From Leucobacter sp. CX169 (GTDB lineage Bacteria; Actinomycetota; Actinomycetes; Actinomycetales; Microbacteriaceae): a stretch of 64,000 nt of DNA. The stretch covers positions 2,790,001-2,854,000 of the forward strand of contig NZ_CP071051.1 of assembly GCF_017161405.1 (NCBI RefSeq). Direction: 5' to 3'. Position 1 is the stretch's first letter, and each line of letters opens with the position of its first letter. The notes under the pieces are model-generated. The model was not told the origin of the DNA, did no database searches, and saw only the letters and a list, made by a program, of their open reading frames with translations. Of this stretch, positions 38,601 through 46,603 are shown in pieces. The position numbers and the translations under genes are program-made.

Positions 38601-40240
38601 GCCAGCACCAGCACGACCACCGCCGGAGTGGGTGCCGGGGCCGACACCGCAGCGAGCCGCTCACTGCTGTCGGACGCACTGTCGTCGATGCGCGAACGCA
38701 CGGTCGTGCCCCGCGCGGCCTCCGCCCGGGTGGCGATCAATCCCTCGAGGGCGGTGAGCAGCACGGCCGAGCTGCGCTCATCATCGGCGAGGTGCGGCAC
38801 GCCCAGCGGGCTGTAGACAGAGTCGGCGTGCGGCAGCCACTTCAGCCATGACCAGTGGCCCTGAGCCTGGCGCCCGTCGGCAAACACCGTGAACACGAGA
38901 TCGGCAGGCGAATGCAGCGCGAGTAGCTGCACCAGCAGCGACCTCGCCACCGATTCCGACCAGAGGCGCGGGCCCGCGACGCCCAACGACCCGCACCGGT
39001 CGAGCCGTTCGAGCACCGGAACGTCATCGATCGTGGCGAACTGATCCTGCAATGCGGTCAGACGCTTCCACGTGTCTGCCGGGATCTTGCCGCGGGCAGG
39101 CATCTCGATCTCTTTGCGGCTCGGCAACGTCGCTTTGCCCAACCGCAGTTCCAGAAACGCTCGATGCTCGGGCCGGCGAGTCCAGAGCAGCCCATTGGGC
39201 TGCGACGGTAGCGCCAACAAATCGATGGGCGACACGCTTTCCAGAGTGCGTGCCTGCTGCTCGAGTGCACGGGCGGCAGCGAGCTCGTCCGTCGCGAGCT
39301 GCAGCCCCTCGTCGAACTCTGCCTGCTTCTGCCGGAACGTGCGCTTGCGCGTCAGCCGGTTGTCGAACCAGGTGCCGAGCATGATGATGGGCGACAGTGC
39401 GACAAAGATCAGACTCAGCGGCGACTTCGTCACCGCGAACAGCACCGCACCCATCACGAGTGGGGCGAGCATCGCGATCAACGGGAACCGGACAGGCTCT
39501 GCCGGGTCAGGCGGTGCGGGAAGCGAAATCGGTTCCGGCGTGTACACCGGGTCGACCCGCGGCGACTGCAAATGCGCGACGAACGCGTCCAGATCCGGCT
39601 CCGCCCCGGCCGGCGGCCCGGCATCGATGCGCACTTGCACCTCGCCCAGCAACACGACGCTGCTGCGCTTCACCTGCAGACGATTGACCTGCTGCTGGCT
39701 TCCGTCCATCGGGTTCAGTAGGAAGCTGCTGTTCGCTGACCCCAAGTCCTCAAACGACAGTGCCCCGTTCTCTGCACGCAGCACCGCGTGACGCCTCGAC
39801 ACACTCGGGTCATGCAGTTCAACCCGGTTCGCCCGGTCTCGGCCGATGAAGCTCTCGCCCTGCACGACGTTGAATGCCACCCCGGCCTGCTCACCCGTCA
39901 GCACCGTCACCGTGGCAACAGCCACTTTTGTCCGCCGACCCTCGCCCGCGTTCGACTCGAGTACCGGCTCGACCAAGCTGCCGGACTGGATCCCCGATTT
40001 TCCGAGGGGATCGCCCGCGTCCAGGATCAGGCCGGCCCGGCCCGGAAACGCCACACGAAGGGTGAACGGGGCATGCCGATGCAGCGCAAGGTGCAGCAGG
40101 CGTGGATCGCCGGCGCCCGCCCGCACCAGGGCCCGCGCGACCTCGCCGACGGTCGCGGTGACGTCGACGGTCAGTGTGACGTCAGTGCTCAGCTGACGAG
40201 ATGTCGCCGGGTACTCGGCCAGGGATACGCGAAGCTTCAT
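35630..40240 (-). CDS. Type VII secretion ATPase, EssC/EccC-like, with FHA domain
   Basis: A 1536-residue membrane ATPase. An N-terminal ubiquitin-like/FHA-like region (1-110) is followed by a canonical FHA domain (GESFIGRDRANRVELHDPSV near 125, SRRHAV), two membrane helices (about 255-300), then three FtsK/SpoIIIE-type domains: Walker A GGTTGSGKS (about 713) with VIVIDEF (about 817), GGGGSGKT (about 1049) with LLLLIDGF, and a degenerate GPAGSGRT (about 1310) with VVVVEDIGG. This matches EssC-type motors that secrete WXG100 proteins. I chose ATG 40240; upstream sequence in frame lacks homology. No WXG100, EccB/D/E, EsaA or mycosin gene is within reach on either side, so partners must be elsewhere. 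Confidence 0.88.
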   Translation of the reverse strand: MKLRVSLAEYPATSRQLSTDVTLTVDVTATVGEVARALVRAGAGDPRLLHLALHRHAPFTLRVAFPGRAGLILDAGDPLGKSGIQSGSLVEPVLESNAGEGRRTKVAVATVTVLTGEQAGVAFNVVQGESFIGRDRANRVELHDPSVSRRHAVLRAENGALSFEDLGSANSSFLLNPMDGSQQQVNRLQVKRSSVVLLGEVQVRIDAGPPAGAEPDLDAFVAHLQSPRVDPVYTPEPISLPAPPDPAEPVRFPLIAMLAPLVMGAVLFAVTKSPLSLIFVALSPIIMLGTWFDNRLTRKRTFRQKQAEFDEGLQLATDELAAARALEQQARTLESVSPIDLLALPSQPNGLLWTRRPEHRAFLELRLGKATLPSRKEIEMPARGKIPADTWKRLTALQDQFATIDDVPVLERLDRCGSLGVAGPRLWSESVARSLLVQLLALHSPADLVFTVFADGRQAQGHWSWLKWLPHADSVYSPLGVPHLADDERSSAVLLTALEGLIATRAEAARGTTVRSRIDDSASDSSERLAAVSAPAPTPAVVVLVLADTQVELSRLVGLAEDGADVGVHLIWLAEHLGAVPAACRTTVEVTDSRWRVHFVRQGETVTLSQLDAVDTPVAETFGRAIAPLVDAGARVLDESDFPRSVTLGQLLESDVMGASDAVLSNWRTTDSLVAGWEPDREREPGQLAAVIGQGGAGTVAIDLRVHGPHALVGGTTGSGKSEFLQTWILSLAAQYSPDRLTFLLVDYKGGAAFAECTTLPHTVGLVTDLNTHLVRRALTSLRAELRYREELLAEKGAKDLIALERRSDPEAPPTLVIVIDEFAALVSEIPEFVDGVIDVAQRGRSLGLHLVMATQRPAGVIKDNLRANTNLRIGLRMADPSDSSDVLGVTDAAEFAPDTPGRAAVKIGAGRLTHFQTGYLGGRSEAQHQEPVEVRTLGFGEQAPWAMQPEVRSQRRSAKKGPRDIEVLTANIQQAAVGAQISAPRKPWVDQLPESISLSSLPSRHAPTDRPARGQAGTLSIVAGLIDEPHLQRQSPYVCELGEAGNVVIYGGGGSGKTTALLTIAAATIAADPSAHVYGIDASGGRLGVLAQLPNTGDIIQVDEQDRVVRLLGMLKTLVAERSTAQQATPPLLLLIDGFSAFRDAYEHLCGGADPFADLVEITRAGRGAGVHVVFTSERANGFPASLASSIPERLVLRLAADTDYQMLGVSAGMFEGAPAGRAVRIGAEDEIQLAVPGASNDPADTDAALAELAEQQRAIHGLAPAPVPRIPQSIQRSELRVEEPDGAPFAIDTVQLEPVPAPESGFLLVTGPAGSGRTTAIQSLLEAFEEQARMCGQALDAILISPNRSTLRELPLWQETADTPDAREAVFERLTRALGGTAPASVGLTMLPLIGTGLPVEAPVAAESAAAAVFPAAGHRGVVVVEDIGGFDGSGNERALAGLLKLLRRSDLTVIVEGENATMGTVWELASPLRGARWALALQPDANDAPSVFTTPFTHARRANFPPGRGFLVEGGKLGGVHVALPAQSPPMLE

Positions 40241-40372
40241 CTGGATCTGCTCTCGGGAGGGGCCACGGAGCGAACGCTGGAACACCCCGCCCAGATTGCT
40301 CGCTGTCCGAGATCATTCCACGGTACGTCTGCGAGAGAAATGCCTTCGAAAAATTGCCACCCGGGAGGCAGC

Positions 40373-40407
40373 AAAAAGCGGCCGGATCAGGGATTGATCC
40401 GGCCGCT
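40373..40407 (-). terminator. Intrinsic terminator of the Eat-like permease gene
   Basis: On the minus strand a 13-bp perfect stem (AGCGGCCGGATCA at 40377-40389 with its complement at 40395-40407), a 5-nt loop and a following T5 run (40373-40377 read as TTTTT). It begins 24 bp after the stop of the permease gene and insulates the essC-like gene downstream. Confidence 0.85.
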
Positions 40408-40430
40408 CTCTGTGGATAACTTCCTGTGGC

Positions 40431-41972
40431 TTAGTCCTTGCCGTCGATCGCGAGCAGCTCGTCCTCGACCTCGCCGCCGTAACCCTCGGCCTGCGGGTCG
40501 CGGTGCACGCCGCCCGAGATCGCGTACTCCTCCTCCGGAGACAAGATCAGGCGGTGGCGAGTGTAGAGCCAGAAGACCAGCAAGAAGACGATGTAGACGA
40601 CGACAATCGCCACAATCGCTGGGCGGAATGCCTCATTGAGGAGGAACCCGAGGAAGATCAGCGCCGAGATACCCGCGGCCGCGACCGCCCCCGGAACGCC
40701 CCACGGGCTCTTGTACGGGCGATCCACGTTGGGGAACTTCTTGCGCAGAATGATGAACGACAGCATCTGCATGAAGTACGCGAGCACGGCGCCCCACACG
40801 GCAATGTTCAGCACGATCGCGCCGGCGACGCCGCCTGCACCACCCGCGGAGTCAACGACGACGAGGGCGACGAAGCCGATCAACGCACCGGCGATCAGCG
40901 CAATCCAAGGGGTCTGACGCTTGCCCGTGAGCGAGAGGAACTTCGGGTAGTACCCGGCGCGAGACAGCGAGTACAGGTTGCGCCCGTAGGCGAACATGAT
41001 GCCCTGCAGCGAGGCGAGCAGACCGAACAGGGCGAAGAGCGCCAGCACGCCGGCCACCCAAGCGAGGTCGTCGCCGAGAATCGCGCGGAATCCATCGAGC
41101 AGCGGCTCGCCAGCCACACCGGTGTCTTCCGCGCCGAGCACGGCCGTGTTCAGGACGAGCACGAGCATGCCCGTGAAGATCAGCGTTCCGCGAGCCCACA
41201 GGCCGGCGCGGGGGATGTCACGGACGGGGTTGTGCGACTCCTCCGCCGCGAGCGGCAGTTCCTCGATGCCCAAGAACAGCCACATGGCGAACGGCAGGGC
41301 GAACAGGATCGGCAGGACACCGTGCGGCAGGAACGCCGTCTGGCCGGCATCAGGTTCGATGTTGAAGAGGCTGCCCCAGTCGGCGGTACCGCTGACGAGC
41401 GCCATGATGCCGAACAGCACGAGCACGCCGATCGAGACGAAGGAGACGATGATGGCAAACTTCAGCGAGATCGCAGCGCCGGCGGTGTTCAGCCCGACGA
41501 ACGCGACGTAGAGGATGACCCACCAGATCCAGGCCGGCAGCGAGAAGCCCATCAGGCTTTCCGTCACGCCGTTTGCGTACCCTGCAGAGAAGTAGACGAT
41601 CACTGCGGTCGTCGCGACGTACTCGATGGACTCCGCAAGCCCGGTGACGAAGCCGCCCCAGGGGCCCATCGCGGCCCGCCCGAAGGAGTAGGCGCCGCCG
41701 GTGTGCGGCATGGCCGCGGCCATCTCGCCGATCGAGAAGATGAGGCCGTAGTACATGACGACCAGGATCGCGAAGGCGATGAGCATGCCGCCGAAGCCGG
41801 CTGCTTCGATGCCGAAGTTCCAGCCCGAGAAGTTACCCGAGATCACTGCCCCGACAGCGAGGCCCCACAGCCCCCATACGCCGGCAGATCGCTTGAGCTT
41901 TCGTTTTTCGAAGTATCCCGACTCGGCAGTGGTGTACGTCACTCCCGAGACTTTCAGGGTGTCCTTGGCCAT
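40431..41972 (-). CDS. APC-family permease, ethanolamine permease (Eat)-like
   Basis: A 513-residue transporter with 12 predicted helices. The N-terminal KRSAGVWGLWGLAVGAVISG and NFSGWNFGIEAAGFGGMLIA closely follow the ethanolamine permease (TC 2.A.3.5) pattern, and MPHTGGAYSFGRAAMGPWGG is the conserved APC loop. The C-terminal tail (about 50 residues) is acidic and cytosolic. ATG 41972 has GAAAGGGG 5 nt upstream; the longer frame to 42035 adds 21 residues without homology. It is divergent from a glutamine-synthetase-like ligase and the gamma-glutamyl amine operon, so the imported amine (ethanolamine or a small polyamine) is the likely substrate of that pathway. Confidence 0.88.
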   Translation of the reverse strand: MAKDTLKVSGVTYTTAESGYFEKRKLKRSAGVWGLWGLAVGAVISGNFSGWNFGIEAAGFGGMLIAFAILVVMYYGLIFSIGEMAAAMPHTGGAYSFGRAAMGPWGGFVTGLAESIEYVATTAVIVYFSAGYANGVTESLMGFSLPAWIWWVILYVAFVGLNTAGAAISLKFAIIVSFVSIGVLVLFGIMALVSGTADWGSLFNIEPDAGQTAFLPHGVLPILFALPFAMWLFLGIEELPLAAEESHNPVRDIPRAGLWARGTLIFTGMLVLVLNTAVLGAEDTGVAGEPLLDGFRAILGDDLAWVAGVLALFALFGLLASLQGIMFAYGRNLYSLSRAGYYPKFLSLTGKRQTPWIALIAGALIGFVALVVVDSAGGAGGVAGAIVLNIAVWGAVLAYFMQMLSFIILRKKFPNVDRPYKSPWGVPGAVAAAGISALIFLGFLLNEAFRPAIVAIVVVYIVFLLVFWLYTRHRLILSPEEEYAISGGVHRDPQAEGYGGEVEDELLAIDGKD

Positions 41973-42130
41973 TGCGGCCCCTTTCACGTCGTTGTGATTT
42001 TCCGGTTTCCTGCGTACGCGTCGCTGCAAGCACACAGGGAATGCTCATGTGTTTTTCGACTATATTCACGTCTTTTGGTTTAGTACAGCAACCTTTTCAA
42101 AGATTTTCGTTCTCGGATCCCAGCAGGGGC

Positions 42131-42178
42131 TTGCGGATCGCCGAGCCACACATGCTTTAATGGTCGAAATTCGTACCA
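42131..42178 (+). promoter_or_regulatory. Putative promoter and GntR operator of the amine operon
   Basis: TTGCGG (42131-42136) and TTTAAT (42156-42161), with a 19-nt spacer, could be the promoter of the glutamine-synthetase-like gene. Immediately after lies TGGTCGAAATTCGTACCA (42161-42178), a near-palindrome with TGGT/ACCA ends and CGAA/TTCG inside, resembling FadR-subfamily operators. The downstream FadR-type regulator at 46604 is the candidate ligand. The match is suggestive only. Confidence 0.4.
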
Positions 42179-42208
42179 TTTCTCAACGCAGAGAACCTAG
42201 GAGTGCAC

Positions 42209-43579
42209 ATGATTCCGGCGAGCGGCAATTTGACCCCGGACGAGCTACGAGAAGCAGTGACTTCCGGCGAGATCGACACCGTGATCGTCGCCTTCACCGA
42301 CATGCAGGGTCGACTGGTCGGCAAGCGCGTCTCGGCACGTCTTTTTCTTGAGGACGTGATGGATCACGGAGCCGAGTGCTGCAACTACTTGCTGGCGGTC
42401 GATGTCGAGCTCAATACGGTGGACGGCTACGCGATCACCAGCTGGGAGAGCGGCTACGGCGACATGGCCATGCTTCCGGATCTCTCTACCCTGCGCCGCA
42501 TGCCGTGGCTTCCGGGCACCGCCCTGGTGATTGCGGACCTCCGGCTCGCGGGCGACCACTCGCCCATCTCAGTCTCGCCGCGCGAGATCCTGAAGACGCA
42601 GGTCGACCGGCTCGCCGCGCACGACCTCGTCCCCCACGTGGCGACCGAACTCGAGTTCCTCGTCTTCGACGACGACTACCGCAGCGCATGGAAGAGCAAG
42701 TACCAGGACCTCACCCCCGCGAGCGACTACAACACCGACTATTCGCTGCACGCCTCAACCCGGCTCGAGCCCCTGCTGCGCGACATCCGAAACTCGATGG
42801 ACGCCGCCGGAATGTACTGCGAGGGCGTCAAGGGCGAGTGCAACCTCGGGCAGCAAGAGATCGCCTTCCGGTACGCACACGCGATCGCCACCTGCGACAA
42901 CCACTCGATCTACAAGAGCGGATCGAAGGAGATCGCCGACGCCCACGGCAAGAGCATCACCTTTATGGCGAAGTTCAACGAGCGCGAGGGCAACAGCTGC
43001 CACGTCCACTCGAGCCTGCGCACCACCGCCGGCGACCCGGTCTTCGCCGACGCTGACGCCCCGGACGGGATGTCGAAGATGTTCCGCCACTACATCGCCG
43101 GCCAGCTCGCAGCGATGCGCGAGTTCACCCTGCTGTACGCGCCAAACATCAACTCGTACAAGCGCTTCGTCGAGGGCAGCTTCGCCCCGACCGCGGTCGC
43201 CTGGGGCCACGACAACCGCAGCTGCGCGCTGCGCGTCGTCGGCCACGGCCAGGCGATGCGCGTCGAAAACCGCGTGCCGGGCGGCGACGTGAACCAGTAC
43301 CTCGCGGTCGCGGGCATGCTCGCCTCGGGACTCTATGGCATCGAGCACGAGCTTGAGCTCTGCGATCCGATCGTGGGCAATGCGTACATCAGCGACGTTG
43401 AGCGCGTCCCCACCACGCTGCGCGAGGCCGCCGACCTGTTCGAGCAGTCCGCGCTCGCGCGCGAGGTGTTCGGCGACGACGTCGTTGCGCACTACGTGCA
43501 TGCCGCACGAGTCGAGGTAGCCGCCTACGACGCCGCCGTCACCGATTGGGAGAGGATCCGCGGCTTTGAGCGCCTCTGA
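42209..43579 (+). CDS. Glutamine-synthetase-like gamma-glutamyl amine ligase
   Basis: A 456-residue GS-fold enzyme. The N-terminal beta-grasp region has VIVAFTDMQGRLVGKRVSAR and GYGDMAMLPDLSTLRRMPW. The catalytic domain has EGVKGECNLGQQEIAF (Glu metal ligands), FMAKFNEREGNSCHVHSSL with the ATP/metal histidine, and NSYKRFVEGSFAP with NRSCALRVVGHG (substrate loop). It lacks the adenylylation-site NLYxLP motif of true GlnA. Beside an Eat-like permease, a gamma-glutamyl hydrolase and an aldehyde dehydrogenase it fits GlnA3/GlnA4/PuuA enzymes that attach glutamate to a polyamine or ethanolamine. AGGAG precedes ATG 42209; a GTG two codons upstream is not used. Confidence 0.9.
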   Translation: MIPASGNLTPDELREAVTSGEIDTVIVAFTDMQGRLVGKRVSARLFLEDVMDHGAECCNYLLAVDVELNTVDGYAITSWESGYGDMAMLPDLSTLRRMPWLPGTALVIADLRLAGDHSPISVSPREILKTQVDRLAAHDLVPHVATELEFLVFDDDYRSAWKSKYQDLTPASDYNTDYSLHASTRLEPLLRDIRNSMDAAGMYCEGVKGECNLGQQEIAFRYAHAIATCDNHSIYKSGSKEIADAHGKSITFMAKFNEREGNSCHVHSSLRTTAGDPVFADADAPDGMSKMFRHYIAGQLAAMREFTLLYAPNINSYKRFVEGSFAPTAVAWGHDNRSCALRVVGHGQAMRVENRVPGGDVNQYLAVAGMLASGLYGIEHELELCDPIVGNAYISDVERVPTTLREAADLFEQSALAREVFGDDVVAHYVHAARVEVAAYDAAVTDWERIRGFERL

Positions 43580-44363
43580 CACCACTCGCGCGCCGATCAT
43601 CGGCATCACGAGCTACCTCGAGCAGGCCCAGACCGGGGTGTGGGACGTGCGCGCCGTATTCCTCCCACAGGTCTACGTGAACGCAGTCACCGCGGTCGGC
43701 GGCATCGCCGTCGTGCTGCCGCCCCAGCCTGTGAACGCGGACGTAGCGCGCGGGGTAATCGCCGGGCTCGACGGGCTGATCCTGTCGGGCGGAGCCGATA
43801 TCAACCCGGCGATCTACGGAGAGGCCGCCCACGAGCGTACCGGGGCGCCCCGCGACGATCGCGACGAGTTCGAGGCCGCCGTGCTGCAGGCCGCGATCGA
43901 CGCCGAGCTGCCGTTTCTCGGCATCTGCCGCGGCGCCCAGATGCTGAACGTCACGCGCGGCGGCACGCTCGTGCAGCACCTGCCCGACCTGGTGGGCGAC
44001 GACCGCTACCAAATTGGCCAGGGCATCTTCAACCCGATCGAGGTCGAGGTCGACCCCGAGAGCCTGATCGCCGAGGTCTACGGAGACGACCGGCGCGCGA
44101 CCGCGCACCTCTATCACCACCAGGGGATCGGCGAGATCGGCGACGGCCTCACGGTCACTAGCCGCACGGAGGACGGGGTCGTCGAGTCGCTCGAGCTTGA
44201 TTCGGTGCCGTTCGGGCTCGCGGTGCAGTGGCACCCCGAGGAACATGCCGACGACCGCCGCCTCTTTGCGGGGCTCGTGTCGGCTGCGCGAGACTATCGC
44301 GCGGCGCGCAACACCCCAGATCAGACGCCAACGGGCGCCGTCCCTTCGAAGGAGCAGTCATGA
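43566..44363 (+). CDS. puuD: Gamma-glutamyl-amine hydrolase, class I GATase (peptidase C26)
   Basis: A 265-residue hydrolase that releases the amine-derived acid from its gamma-glutamyl conjugate. The nucleophile Cys is in LGICRGAQMLNV (near residue 120), with the catalytic His and Glu in AVQWHPEEHAD (near 220). The sequence APIIGITSYLEQAQTGVWD at the start is typical of PuuD-like proteins. The start is TTG at 43566, overlapping the end of the ligase gene by 14 bp, so translation is coupled. The stop overlaps the aldehyde dehydrogenase start by 4 bp. The symbol is by family only; the amine substrate may not be putrescine. Confidence 0.88.
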   Translation: MSASDTTRAPIIGITSYLEQAQTGVWDVRAVFLPQVYVNAVTAVGGIAVVLPPQPVNADVARGVIAGLDGLILSGGADINPAIYGEAAHERTGAPRDDRDEFEAAVLQAAIDAELPFLGICRGAQMLNVTRGGTLVQHLPDLVGDDRYQIGQGIFNPIEVEVDPESLIAEVYGDDRRATAHLYHHQGIGEIGDGLTVTSRTEDGVVESLELDSVPFGLAVQWHPEEHADDRRLFAGLVSAARDYRAARNTPDQTPTGAVPSKEQS

Positions 44364-45715
44364 GCTACACCGTCATCAACCCGGCGACCGGGGCGGCCGT
44401 CACCGAGGTCGAGCATCTCGACGTCGACGCCACCGACCGGGCCATCGCTCAGGCCGCTCGCGCGCAGCAGGAATGGGCCCGGGTTGCCCCGGTCGACCGG
44501 GCGCGAGCACTGCGCCGCTTCGCCGACGCCGTCGATGGCGACCTCGAACGCCTTGCGCACCTCGAGACCGTGAACTCGGGCCACCCCATCTCGCAGTCGC
44601 GCTGGGAGGCCGGCCACGTCCGCGACGTGCTCGAGTACTACTCCGCGTCCCCCGAACGCCTGCTCGGACAGCAGATCCCGGTGGCTGGCGGCATGAACGT
44701 GACGTTCCACGAGCCGCTCGGCGTCGTCGGCGTCATCACCCCGTGGAACTTCCCGATGACGATCGCCGCCTGGGGCTTCGCTCCCGCGCTGGCCGCCGGA
44801 AACGCCGTCGTCCTGAAGCCGGCGGAGTGGACGCCGCTCACCAGCCTCCGCCTCGGCGAGCTCGCCCTCGAGTCGGGCCTGCCCGAGGGACTCTTCCAGG
44901 TGCTCAGCGGGCGCGGTTCGGTGGTCGGCGAGCGGTTCGTCACGAACCCCGAGGTGCGCAAGATCGTCTTCACCGGATCGACAGCGGTGGGCAAGCAGAT
45001 CATGTCCGGCTGCGCCGACCAGGTCAAGCGAGTCACCCTCGAACTCGGCGGCAAGAGCGCGAACATTGTGTTCGCGGATTCGGACATCGAGAAGGCGGCC
45101 GCCACCGCGCCGTACTCGGTCTTCGACAACGCCGGGCAGGACTGCTGCGCGCGCAGCCGGCTGCTCGTGCAGCGCAGCGTGTACGACCGCTTCATGGAAC
45201 ACTTCGAGACCGCCGTACAGAACGTGAAGGTCGGCGACCCCCTGGACGAGGCGACCGAAGTCGGGCCGCTCGTCACCCTCGCGCATCGCGAGAGCGTGGC
45301 CTCCTTCCTCCCAGAGGGCGCCCCGATCGCGTTCCAGGGATCCTGCCCCGACGGGCCAGGCGCCTGGTTTGCGCCGACCGTGGTGACCCCCGAGCGGGAC
45401 AGCCGGCTGGCCCGCGAGGAGATCTTTGGCCCCGTGGTCGCGGTGCTGCCGTTCGAGGACGAGGCCGACGCCATCGCGCTGGCGAACGACACCGAGTACG
45501 GGCTCAGCGGCTCGATCTGGACGAACGACCTCGCGCGCGGCATTCGCGTCGCCCGCGGCGTCGACGGCGGCAACCTCTCCGTGAACTCCCACTCCTCGGT
45601 GCGGTACTCGACCCCGTTCGGCGGCTTCAAGCAGTCGGGTCTCGGCCGTGAGCTCGGCCCCGACGCCCCGCTCAGCTTCACCGAGACGAAGAACGTGTTC
45701 TTCGCGTCCGAGTAG
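44360..45715 (+). CDS. NAD(P)+ aldehyde dehydrogenase (amine catabolism)
   Basis: A 451-residue dehydrogenase that oxidises the aldehyde formed from the glutamylated amine. VVGVITPWNFPMTIAAWGFA is the cofactor segment, FTGSTAVGK the Rossmann motif, VTLELGGKSANIVF holds the general-base Glu, and the catalytic Cys is C262 in NAGQDCCARSR. EEIFGPVVAVLPF is also present. It is 30-40 residues shorter than most ALDHs, with the deletion in the C-terminal half around residues 310-330 where the family usually has a loop. A strong AAGGAG site precedes the ATG, which overlaps the hydrolase stop by 4 bp. No dedicated amine oxidase gene is next to it. Confidence 0.92.
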   Translation: MSYTVINPATGAAVTEVEHLDVDATDRAIAQAARAQQEWARVAPVDRARALRRFADAVDGDLERLAHLETVNSGHPISQSRWEAGHVRDVLEYYSASPERLLGQQIPVAGGMNVTFHEPLGVVGVITPWNFPMTIAAWGFAPALAAGNAVVLKPAEWTPLTSLRLGELALESGLPEGLFQVLSGRGSVVGERFVTNPEVRKIVFTGSTAVGKQIMSGCADQVKRVTLELGGKSANIVFADSDIEKAAATAPYSVFDNAGQDCCARSRLLVQRSVYDRFMEHFETAVQNVKVGDPLDEATEVGPLVTLAHRESVASFLPEGAPIAFQGSCPDGPGAWFAPTVVTPERDSRLAREEIFGPVVAVLPFEDEADAIALANDTEYGLSGSIWTNDLARGIRVARGVDGGNLSVNSHSSVRYSTPFGGFKQSGLGRELGPDAPLSFTETKNVFFASE

Positions 45716-45763
45716 CGTCGCCCTTTCCCGTTCATCCACACGTCACACCACAAGGAAGTAACC

Positions 45764-46555
45764 ATGAGCGACATCACCCCCATCGATCTCACCCAGCGCC
45801 TCGCTGGCAAGGTCGCCGTCATCACCGGCGGCGCGAGCGGGATCGGCCTGGCCACCGCGAGGCGCATGCGCGCCGAGGGCGCGAAGATCGTCATCGGCGA
45901 CATGGACGTCGCCAGCGGCGAGGCGGCCGCGGCCTCGGTCGACGGCCTGTTCGTGCAGGTCAACGTCACCGATGAGGCCCAGGTCAACAACCTCTTCGAC
46001 ACGGCCGCCCGCGAGTACGGCTCGGTCGACATCGCGTTCAACAACGCCGGCATCTCGCCCGCCGACGACGACTCGATCGAGATCACCGAGCTGCCCGCGT
46101 GGGAGAAGGTGCAGGATGTGAACCTCAAGAGCGTCTACCTGTGCTCGCGCGCGGCGCTGCGCCACATGACGAAGCAGGGTTCGGGCTCGATCATCAACAC
46201 GGCCTCGTTCGTTGCGGTCATGGGATCCGCGACCTCGCAGATCTCGTACACCGCCTCGAAGGGCGGCGTGCTGGCGATGAGCCGCGAACTCGGGGTGCAG
46301 TTCGCCCGCCAGGGGATCCGGGTGAATGCCCTCTGCCCCGGCCCCGTGAACACGCCGCTGTTGCAGGAGCTCTTCGCCAAGGACCCCGAGCGGGCAGCGC
46401 GCCGCCTCGTGCACGTGCCGATCGGCCGCTTCGCGCGCCCCGAGGAACTCGCCGCTTCGGTCGCGTTCCTCGCGAGCGACGACGCGTCGTTCATCACCGC
46501 ATCGACCTTCCTCGTCGACGGCGGGCTCACGAACGCGTACACGACGCCGCTCTAA
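45764..46555 (+). CDS. Short-chain dehydrogenase/reductase (classical SDR)
   Basis: A 263-residue NAD(P)-dependent oxidoreductase. The cofactor motif TGGASGIG (about 20-27), NNAG, the catalytic Ser of NTASF and YTASKGG (Tyr-xxx-Lys) are intact. IGRFARPEELAASVAFLASD and the C-terminal STFLVDGGLTNAYT are typical of the FabG-like clade. Conserved Asp in the second strand (IGDMDVAS) favours NAD. AAGGAAGTAACC precedes the ATG and the gene lies 48 bp after the aldehyde dehydrogenase gene. It probably oxidises a hydroxylated intermediate of the amine pathway; the substrate is unknown. Confidence 0.9.
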   Translation: MSDITPIDLTQRLAGKVAVITGGASGIGLATARRMRAEGAKIVIGDMDVASGEAAAASVDGLFVQVNVTDEAQVNNLFDTAAREYGSVDIAFNNAGISPADDDSIEITELPAWEKVQDVNLKSVYLCSRAALRHMTKQGSGSIINTASFVAVMGSATSQISYTASKGGVLAMSRELGVQFARQGIRVNALCPGPVNTPLLQELFAKDPERAARRLVHVPIGRFARPEELAASVAFLASDDASFITASTFLVDGGLTNAYTTPL

Positions 46556-46603
46556 ACGGGCCTACACTCGCTGTGACGTAACGACGGCCCTGAAAGGAGC
46601 AGC

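Noticed and set aside
42209-43579. Primary glutamine synthetase GlnA
   Set aside because: It lacks the C-terminal adenylylation-site motif and lies in an amine-catabolism operon, so the glutamyl-amine ligase role is favoured.
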